Origin: Candidatus Cryptobacteroides onthequi
GTDB taxonomy: Bacteria; Bacteroidota; Bacteroidia; Bacteroidales; UBA932
Length of the DNA stretch: 43,609 nt
Direction of reading: 5' to 3'
Assembly (NCBI GenBank): GCA_018066125.1
Contig: JAGHSA010000035.1
Span: 1-43,609, forward strand
Positions 25,102 through 31,230 of this stretch are shown piece by piece; the stretch's first letter is position 1, and each line of letters starts with the position of its first letter. The notes under the pieces are model-generated. The model was not told the DNA's origin and made no database searches. It was given only the letters and a program-made list of their open reading frames with translations. The position numbers were made by a program, and so were the translations under genes.

Positions 25102-25109
25102 TATATTTG
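25102..25109 (+). promoter_or_regulatory. -7 box of tmk
   Basis: TATATTTG, with TTG at 25081-25083 (18-bp spacer) as a possible -33 element. Transcription would start near 25113, 17 nt before the ATG at 25130. Confidence 0.6.
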
Positions 25110-25129
25110 CCGTTCAAATACACTACACG

Positions 25130-25816
25130 ATGCTGACAGTTTTGGAAGGTCTTGACGGAGCGGGGAAATCCACCCAGGTCAAGAAACTCAGAGAATATCT
25201 CGAGAGCAGGTTCGGGAAGTTGGAATACATTCATTTCCCACGCTATGACGCCGGAGTCTATGGAGAGCTCATCGGCAAGTTCCTGCGCGGAGGGTTCGGC
25301 GCCAACGAGGCGGTCCATCCTCAGCTCGTGGCTCTGCTGTTCGCAGAAGACAGGCACGGCGCCGCTCCGGAAATGAAGCGCGTGCTTGACAACGGCGGCC
25401 ATATGCTGCTGGACAGGTACGTCTATTCCAACATCGCATACCAGTGCGCCAAGATGCCGGATGAAGCCGGTGCGGAAGAGCTGCGCAAATGGATATTCGA
25501 CACCGAATACGGCAGTTTCGGCCTGCCGGTGCCGGACCTCAACATATTCCTGGACGTGCCGATAGGCTTTGTCGAAGCCAGCCTGACACAGCAGCGCGAG
25601 GGAGATGACAGAAACTACCTCGGAGGCCAGAAAGACATCCATGAAGCCGACATCGCGTTTCAGAAGAAAGTAAGGGACATGTACCGCCGGCAGGCAGAGC
25701 TGGACCCTGCGTTCATCACCGTGGACTGCTCCGACGAAAACGGCGCCATGCTGCCTCCGGATGCCATTTTCAGCCGTATCAGGGCCGTAGTTGACAGATA
25801 CCTTGACCATGAATGA
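25130..25816 (+). CDS. tmk: Thymidylate kinase
   Basis: 228 residues from the ATG at 25130, just after the promoter. It phosphorylates dTMP to dTDP with ATP in the cytoplasm. The P-loop is EGLDGAGKST at residues 5-14; HFPRYDAGVYG follows, then LLFAEDRH, the DRY motif in LLDRYVYSNIAYQ, and DLNIFLDVP as the core strand. After these an LTQQREGD lid segment closes over ATP. The length is slightly above the usual 205-215, from a longer C terminus. The last 8 bp overlap the DoxX/MauE-type gene, indicating coupled translation. Confidence 0.93.
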   Translation: MLTVLEGLDGAGKSTQVKKLREYLESRFGKLEYIHFPRYDAGVYGELIGKFLRGGFGANEAVHPQLVALLFAEDRHGAAPEMKRVLDNGGHMLLDRYVYSNIAYQCAKMPDEAGAEELRKWIFDTEYGSFGLPVPDLNIFLDVPIGFVEASLTQQREGDDRNYLGGQKDIHEADIAFQKKVRDMYRRQAELDPAFITVDCSDENGAMLPPDAIFSRIRAVVDRYLDHE

Positions 25817-26888
25817 TCTTATAGAAGGAATACGCCGCACCTGTGCGGTGACCGTCGGTGCCGTGTTCTTTATCGCCGGCATGCTCAAGCTGATGGACCC
25901 GGTCGGAGCCGGGCTTGTCGCATCCGAATATCTGAAATTCTTCCACATGGGAGCGCTCACCGCCGTTTCAAAACCTGCGGCGATACTGCTCGCCCTGACC
26001 GAGACACTGACAGGCGCCGCACTCATCTCCGGAGTATGGAGGCGGATCGCAGCCTGGGTCACTCTGGCTTTACTCGGCATCTTCACCGTCATCACTGCCA
26101 TACTCTGGGCACTCAACCCCGCAATGGACTGCGGATGTTTCGGTGAGGCCGTGCATCTGACCCATTTCCAGTCTTTCGCAAAGAACATAGTACTGCTCAT
26201 ACTGTCCGCCATCGCGTTCATTCAGAAGGACTCCATCTTCGGACCACGCCCCGGCAAGTATGCAGCCTTCGGCATGACAGCCGCTGCCGTACTCGCATTC
26301 AGCATATTCTCGCTCAGGGACATCCCCCTGGTGGACTTCACCGCCTTTTCCCCGGGATGTCAGATCATGGACACCTGGAGCAGCATGGAGGCTGACGCAG
26401 ACTTCGATGCCGGAGAGCCGGACACCAGCCTTCCCATCCTCAGCATACGCGACGGCTTCGGGGAGTATGTGGACCAGACCGCAGCTGACGGAGACGTGCT
26501 CGTGGTAAGTGCATATGCTCCGGAAAAGATAAGCCAGACAGGATGGTCAGGCATAGCTGAAGCGCTGGAAGGCGCCGCTGCCGCAGGCATGAGGCCTATA
26601 CTCATCACGCCGGACATCGACAATGTCCCTATGACCCTGGGAGAGTATCTCTGCTTCTCCGACATCAAGACACTCATGACGCTGAACCGCTCAAACGGTG
26701 GCGCGACATGGATTTCCGACGGCATCATAAGCGCCAAGTGGTCATCAGGGAAAGTGCCTGGACAGTCCGAACTTGCAGAGATGGCCGACGCCGGAGCTGC
26801 CGACACCATCACATCACGCACATCCCACAGACGTATCGCCTGCGAGGGCATCATGCTCGGGTGTTTTGCGCTTCTTCTGCTGCTCTAG
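25809..26888 (+). CDS. DoxX/MauE-type membrane protein with C-terminal extension
   Basis: 359 residues from the ATG at 25809, which overlaps tmk by 8 bp. The first 145 residues hold four membrane helices of the DoxX/MauE type (FFIAGMLKLMDP, TETLTGAALISG, then the motif MDCGCFGE between helices). The Cys pair in CGC suggests a thiol-redox role, as in MauE-like and VKOR-related proteins. A fifth helix lies near 154-170, followed by about 170 soluble residues (TSLPILSIRDGFGEY, VLVVSAYAPEKIS, MRPILITPDID) with an alternating beta/alpha pattern, and a last hydrophobic stretch at the C terminus. The role is unassigned. Its stop abuts the stop of the convergent FtsB-like gene. Confidence 0.72.
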   Translation: MNDLIEGIRRTCAVTVGAVFFIAGMLKLMDPVGAGLVASEYLKFFHMGALTAVSKPAAILLALTETLTGAALISGVWRRIAAWVTLALLGIFTVITAILWALNPAMDCGCFGEAVHLTHFQSFAKNIVLLILSAIAFIQKDSIFGPRPGKYAAFGMTAAAVLAFSIFSLRDIPLVDFTAFSPGCQIMDTWSSMEADADFDAGEPDTSLPILSIRDGFGEYVDQTAADGDVLVVSAYAPEKISQTGWSGIAEALEGAAAAGMRPILITPDIDNVPMTLGEYLCFSDIKTLMTLNRSNGGATWISDGIISAKWSSGKVPGQSELAEMADAGAADTITSRTSHRRIACEGIMLGCFALLLLL

Positions 26889-27167
26889 CTACCGGCCTGT
26901 GACATAGACATCGTCACCCGGTTCAGCGAAGAGGAATCTCTCTCTTGCGAACTTCTCCAGGGTGTCGCGGTCGGTCGACATGGACTCGATCTGACGGTCA
27001 AGATCCTTTATCTGGGCCTCATACCTCTCTATCTGACGATGCTGGCGGTGTATGACCACGCCGGCATGTATCCAGTCGAAGATGTTGTCATGAAGCAAGA
27101 AGCAGACGACCAGCAGGAAAACTGCCGACGACCATGCGATATATTTGAAGAGCGGGCTCTTTTTCAT
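26889..27167 (-). CDS. FtsB/DivIC-family septum formation initiator protein
   Basis: 92 residues from the ATG at 27167. A short cytoplasmic N terminus is followed by one membrane helix (about 8-28, YIAWSSAVFLLVVCFLLHD), then a heptad-like coiled coil (RQIERYEAQIKDLDRQIESM, about 45-68), and the family's end motif near ARERFLFAEPGDDVYV. Such bitopic proteins form the FtsQ-FtsL-FtsB divisome complex; in Bacteroidetes they are annotated as DivIC/FtsB. The size and layout are typical. The -7 box lies at 27173-27180, giving a leader of only a few bases. Confidence 0.85.
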   Translation of the reverse strand: MKKSPLFKYIAWSSAVFLLVVCFLLHDNIFDWIHAGVVIHRQHRQIERYEAQIKDLDRQIESMSTDRDTLEKFARERFLFAEPGDDVYVTGR

Positions 27168-27172
27168 ATCTG

Positions 27173-27180
27173 CAAAATTA
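27173..27180 (-). promoter_or_regulatory. -7 box of the FtsB-like gene
   Basis: Minus strand TAATTTTG. It stands two bases from the -7 box of the opposite gene. The predicted transcription start (about 27169) is 2 nt from the ATG, so the message may be almost leaderless. Confidence 0.5.
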
Positions 27181-27182
27181 AT

Positions 27183-27190
27183 TATTTTTG
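27183..27190 (+). promoter_or_regulatory. -7 box of the cell-wall sugar operon
   Basis: TATTTTTG. The -33 region is T-rich without TTG. Transcription would start near 27194, 20 nt before the ATG at 27214. Confidence 0.5.
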
Positions 27191-27213
27191 CATTTCCTAA
27201 AAACATACAACAG

Positions 27214-28149
27214 ATGAAACCAACACTTCTCGTTCTCGCTGCCGGAATGGGCAGCCGTTATGGCGGTCTCAAACAGATGGACGGTCTCGGACCTAACGGT
27301 GAGACCATCATTGACTATTCTATCTACGACGCAGTCAACGCCGGATTCGGCAAGGTTGTATATATTGTCCGCGAATACTTCCGCGAGCAGTTCGAACAGG
27401 TCGTAAAAGAGAAATACAGCGGCGTGAAATGCATCGACGGCGAGCCTCTCGAGTTCCAGTTCGTAGTCCAGGAGCTCAACAAGATCCCTGCGCGCTTCAA
27501 CCTCAACCCAGAAAGGCAGAAGCCTTGGGGAACAGCTCACGCTGTCCTCATGGCAAAGGATGTGATCAAGGAGCCTTTCGCTGTCATCAACGGTGACGAC
27601 TACTATGGAAAGGAATCCTTCAGTATCCTCGGAGACTGGCTCCGCGCCCATGAAGGATCAAAGGGAGTCTACAGCATCGTGGGATTCGAGCTCGAGAACA
27701 CACTTTCCGAGTCAGGCGGCGTATCCAGAGGCATCTGCGAGTATGACGCCGAGCAGCATCTCACAGACGTGGCCGAGCACCTCAACATCATGAAGGAGGC
27801 AGACGGTGTGGTAAGAGGCGACAACTCCATCAGCGGAGAGAGAGTCGAGCTCAAGGGCAAGGACCTCTGCTCTATGAACATGTGGGGGTTCACTCCTGAT
27901 TACTTCGAGTACAGCGAGGATCTCTTCAATGACTTCCTCGAGGAGAACATGGATCAGCTCAAGAAGGAATTCTACATCCCGTTCGCAGTAGACCGCATGG
28001 TCAAGGCCGGACAGGCCAAGTGCGATGTGCTCTCCACCCCTTCACACTGGTTCGGTGTGACATTCAAGGAGGACCGTCCAGGCGTTGTAGCCAAGTTCCA
28101 GGAACTTGTTGACAAGGGAGTATATCCATCACCTCTCTACAAGAAATAA
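27214..28149 (+). CDS. Nucleotidyltransferase (sugar-phosphate NTP transferase type)
   Basis: 311 residues from the ATG at 27214; the earlier in-frame codon at 27145 lies upstream of the promoter. The GT-A-type fold shows LLVLAAGMGSRYGGLKQMDG at the N terminus (nucleotide and metal loop), KPWGTAHAVLMAKD near 110, and VINGDDYYG near 130, the metal-binding acidic site. Such enzymes make NDP-sugars from sugar-1-phosphates; the sugar is unknown. It is the first of six closely spaced genes that include a sugar kinase and a second, MurU-like transferase, so a role with amino-sugar phosphates is likely but unproven. A 2-bp gap separates it from the CPBP gene. Confidence 0.85.
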   Translation: MKPTLLVLAAGMGSRYGGLKQMDGLGPNGETIIDYSIYDAVNAGFGKVVYIVREYFREQFEQVVKEKYSGVKCIDGEPLEFQFVVQELNKIPARFNLNPERQKPWGTAHAVLMAKDVIKEPFAVINGDDYYGKESFSILGDWLRAHEGSKGVYSIVGFELENTLSESGGVSRGICEYDAEQHLTDVAEHLNIMKEADGVVRGDNSISGERVELKGKDLCSMNMWGFTPDYFEYSEDLFNDFLEENMDQLKKEFYIPFAVDRMVKAGQAKCDVLSTPSHWFGVTFKEDRPGVVAKFQELVDKGVYPSPLYKK

Positions 28150-28151
28150 AT

Positions 28152-29066
28152 ATGGGTAAAGTCAAAAGAACAGTCAGGAACTACGACTTGTTCTCCGGCT
28201 TCCAGTACTATACTCCGGGCGTCAGCGGCATGCTGGCGCTCTTGTTGTGGCTGTTGGCAGGAGCCTGTATAGGATCTCTCATCACGATGCTGTTCGGCGT
28301 CGGACTCGGAGCTGACGCCGCCATGGAATACGGCACCTTGATATCCTACCCGGTAATGTTCATTCCTGCGATGATGTATGCGAGCCTCAAGAGCAAGTCC
28401 AACGCCCTCTGGGACAAGGGATACGCTCTCGACAGCAGTCATTTCGGCAGGGCCGGGGCCCTGGCCTGCGCCCTCATGGCTGCCGCAGCGGTATTCGTTT
28501 CGGGATTCATGAGCGACCTGGTCAACTCGCTCCTTCCTCCTATGCCGGAATGGCTTGAGGACGCCCTTTCGTCCATGACCGAAGGACGCCTCTGGGTAAA
28601 CCTCCTGTGCGTATCGGTGTTCGCTCCCCTCTTTGAGGAGTGGCTCTGCAGGGGCATGATCCTCCGCGGTCTGCTCAATGCCAGAAAGAGCACCGGGGAA
28701 AGAACTGTCTCACCTGCCTGGGCCATAGTCATCTCTGCCCTCTTCTTCGCTCTCATCCATGCCAATCCATGGCAGGCCGTGCCGGCATTCATCATAGGAT
28801 GCCTTTTCGGATACATCTATTTCAAGACAGGATCACTCAAGCTCACCATGCTGATGCACTGCGTCAACAACACCGTCGCCGTCATCTGCAGCAGGTTGGA
28901 ATGCTTCGAGGGCAAGGATTACTGGTCTGATGTACTCGGACCGAAGCTTTACGGAGTACTTTTCGCGGCAGCCGCAGTCATTCTTTTCCTGATCCTCCGA
29001 GAATTCAGCCGAATACCGCTCCAGTCTCCGTCAGGCAACTGTGACGAAACAGGGTCAGAAGAATAA
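28152..29066 (+). CDS. CPBP-family intramembrane metalloprotease
   Basis: 304 residues with about seven membrane segments. The CPBP/Abi motifs are present: EEWLCRG (Glu162, Glu163, Arg167), FALIHANPWQ with its His near 200, and MLMHCVNNT with His near 235, matching the four conserved motifs of CAAX-protease-like proteins. Prokaryotic members are thought to cleave membrane peptides; the substrate here is unknown. The start is 2 bp after the nucleotidyltransferase stop, and its TAA shares a base with the ATG of the kinase gene, so translation is probably coupled. The hydrophilic C-terminal tail has no evident motif. Confidence 0.85.
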   Translation: MGKVKRTVRNYDLFSGFQYYTPGVSGMLALLLWLLAGACIGSLITMLFGVGLGADAAMEYGTLISYPVMFIPAMMYASLKSKSNALWDKGYALDSSHFGRAGALACALMAAAAVFVSGFMSDLVNSLLPPMPEWLEDALSSMTEGRLWVNLLCVSVFAPLFEEWLCRGMILRGLLNARKSTGERTVSPAWAIVISALFFALIHANPWQAVPAFIIGCLFGYIYFKTGSLKLTMLMHCVNNTVAVICSRLECFEGKDYWSDVLGPKLYGVLFAAAAVILFLILREFSRIPLQSPSGNCDETGSEE

Positions 29067-30478
29067 TGGACAAACTCCTCAGACTCTTTGCCGCATACAC
29101 CGGTCACGATGCACAGACAGTCGATTCCATCAAATCTTCCGGAAGCCACAGGCACTATTACAGACTGTCTGCGGACGGATCGTCCCTGATAGGAGTGGTG
29201 GGTACGGATACCGACGAAGACAAGGCCTTCATCGTGGAGTCCCGCCTGTTCAGAGCCAGCGGCATCAACGTGCCGGAGGTTCTCGCTGTCAGTGAAGATG
29301 GGCTGGCATACCTCCAGGAGGATCTCGGAGACGACCTTCTGTTTGACAGAGTCGCCCCGGGCCGCAACTCCGGACACTACTCCCAGGAAGAGTGCGAACT
29401 CCTGTGCAAGGCCATGGCCGGTCTGCCGAAAATCCAGTATGAAGGGGTCAGAGGCCTGGATCTGAACATATGCTATCCTGACCGCGAGTTCAACGGCAGG
29501 ATGGTTGACTTCGATCTCAGCTATTTCAAATACTGCTACCTCAAGGTCTCATCCGTCGAATTCAACGAGCTCCGTCTCCAGGATGATTTCGACAGGCTCA
29601 AGGCCGACCTCCTCAGGGAGAAAAGCGAGACTTTCATGTACAGGGACTTCCAGGCCCGCAACGTGATGATCAAAGACGGTGAGATGTGGTACATCGACTT
29701 CCAGGGCGGAAGGAAGGGGCCCATCTACTATGACGTGGCCTCATTTGTATGGCAGGCCAAATCGCGCTTCCCTCAGGAACTCAAGGACAGGATGATCGAT
29801 GCCTACCTCGCGGCCCTGAAACCGTACAATGACATCTGCCGTGGGGAATTCATGCGCCGGCTCCGCATCTTCGTGCTCTTCCGCACCCTCCAGGTACTGG
29901 GTGCCTACGGGTTCCGCGGCAGGATAGAGAAACGTCCGCACTTCCTCAGCAGCATACCATACGCCCTGGAGAATGTCAGGGAACTGGTCGCAGAGCCTTT
30001 CGAGGAGTACCCATATCTCACTGAAGTGCTCAGGAAGATATCCGGCACAGAGGACAAAGTCCGTCTGCACAGCGACACTCTCAGAGTGGACGTGATGAGC
30101 TTCTCCTACCGCAAGGGACTGCCGCATGACGCATCGGGCAACGGCGGCGGCTACATATTCGACTGCCGGGGCATGCACAACCCCGGACGATATGAGGAAT
30201 ACAAGTCCCTCACCGGCATGGACAGGGAAGTGATACGGTTCCTGGAGTCCAGAGGAGAAGTGTCCGCATTCCTGGAAAACATCTACGGCATCGTGGACCC
30301 GCATGTCGAGAGGTACATCCAGCGCGGCTTTGACCATCTCCAGATATGCTTCGGATGCACAGGAGGCCAGCACCGCTCGGTCTACTGCGCTGAGGCGATG
30401 GCAAGACATCTCCATGAGAAATACGATATCAAGGTGGTCCTCACCCACAGGGAAAGGGAGATAGAAAAGGAATTCTGA
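29066..30478 (+). CDS. AmgK-like sugar kinase fused to a RapZ C-terminal domain
   Basis: 470 residues in two parts. Residues 1-320 are an aminoglycoside-phosphotransferase-type kinase like AmgK: SGSHRHYYRL near 25-34, YLQEDLGDD near 82-90, catalytic YRDFQARN (Asp194, Asn199) and the metal-binding IDFQGG (Asp211). Residues about 335-470 match the RapZ C-terminal domain: SFSYRKGLPHDA, FDCRGMHNP, TGMD, GCTGGQHRSV (430-439) and a final HRE. In E. coli that domain binds glucosamine-6-phosphate; the usual RapZ P-loop half is absent here. AmgK phosphorylates the anomeric position of MurNAc or GlcNAc for MurU. The one-base overlap with the MurU-like gene supports this pathway. The sensing role of the fused domain is inference. 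Confidence 0.85.
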   Translation: MDKLLRLFAAYTGHDAQTVDSIKSSGSHRHYYRLSADGSSLIGVVGTDTDEDKAFIVESRLFRASGINVPEVLAVSEDGLAYLQEDLGDDLLFDRVAPGRNSGHYSQEECELLCKAMAGLPKIQYEGVRGLDLNICYPDREFNGRMVDFDLSYFKYCYLKVSSVEFNELRLQDDFDRLKADLLREKSETFMYRDFQARNVMIKDGEMWYIDFQGGRKGPIYYDVASFVWQAKSRFPQELKDRMIDAYLAALKPYNDICRGEFMRRLRIFVLFRTLQVLGAYGFRGRIEKRPHFLSSIPYALENVRELVAEPFEEYPYLTEVLRKISGTEDKVRLHSDTLRVDVMSFSYRKGLPHDASGNGGGYIFDCRGMHNPGRYEEYKSLTGMDREVIRFLESRGEVSAFLENIYGIVDPHVERYIQRGFDHLQICFGCTGGQHRSVYCAEAMARHLHEKYDIKVVLTHREREIEKEF

Positions 30479-31212
30479 TGAAAGCGATGATATTTGCAGC
30501 AGGGCTCGGTACCAGACTGAAGCCCATGACCGACACCATGCCCAAGGCTCTGGTCCCGGTCGCAGGCAGGCCGCTGCTGTATCACGTCGCGCACAAGATA
30601 ATCGATGCCGGATTCGGGGAGCTTGTCATCAACACCCACCATTTCGCCGGAATGATCGAGGAATACGTCCATGACCAGAATGGATTCGGTGCCGATGTGG
30701 TCATATCGCACGAGCCGGTCCAGCCGCTTGAGACCGGCGGCGGCATCCTGAACGCAAGACCCCTGCTGGAAGGCTGCGGCAGATTTCTGGTACACAATGT
30801 GGACATCATTTCCGACCTGGACCTCAGGTGGTTCATGGATCAGGCCAGGCCTGATGCCGTCTCGACTCTCCTTGTCAGCCAGAGGGAAAGCAGCCGCTAT
30901 CTGCTGTTCGATGACGGCATGCGTCTGGTGGGGTGGAAAAATGTCAAGACGGGAGAAGTAAAGTCACCATACCCCGGCCTGGACGCGGACAGATGCCGAC
31001 GCATGGCTTTTGCCGGCATCCATTGCATGTCCGACACGATTTTTGCAAAAATGGAAGAGCTGGGGATGCCTGAGCGCTTCTCCATCATAGATTTCTACCT
31101 CGCGGCAGCTGACACCTGCCCCATATACGGAGTGGTGGCACCAAGCCTCCGCATCCTGGATGTCGGCAAGGCCGGTGCCATTGCAGAAGCGGAGAAATTG
31201 TTATCTTTGTAG
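30478..31212 (+). CDS. murU: MurU-like sugar-1-phosphate uridylyltransferase
   Basis: 244 residues. The N terminus has the full nucleotidyltransferase signature AAGLGTRLKPMT, then MPKALVPVAGRPLL; NTHHFAG near 57, ETGGGILNA near 83 and VHNVDII near 103 follow. This is the pattern and length of MurNAc-1-phosphate uridylyltransferase (MurU), which forms UDP-MurNAc and bypasses de novo peptidoglycan precursor synthesis. The ATG shares one base with the stop of the AmgK-RapZ fusion, so kinase and transferase are made together. A related sugar-1-phosphate cannot be excluded. The porin gene starts 18 bp downstream. Confidence 0.82.
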   Translation: MKAMIFAAGLGTRLKPMTDTMPKALVPVAGRPLLYHVAHKIIDAGFGELVINTHHFAGMIEEYVHDQNGFGADVVISHEPVQPLETGGGILNARPLLEGCGRFLVHNVDIISDLDLRWFMDQARPDAVSTLLVSQRESSRYLLFDDGMRLVGWKNVKTGEVKSPYPGLDADRCRRMAFAGIHCMSDTIFAKMEELGMPERFSIIDFYLAAADTCPIYGVVAPSLRILDVGKAGAIAEAEKLLSL

Positions 31213-31230
31213 GTTAAGTATAAGTCGCTC

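Noticed and set aside
24773-26221. Open frame of 482 codons on the minus strand
   Set aside because: It lies opposite tmk and the DoxX/MauE-type gene, has low-complexity, motif-free sequence and runs into folP; it is a shadow of GC-rich codons.
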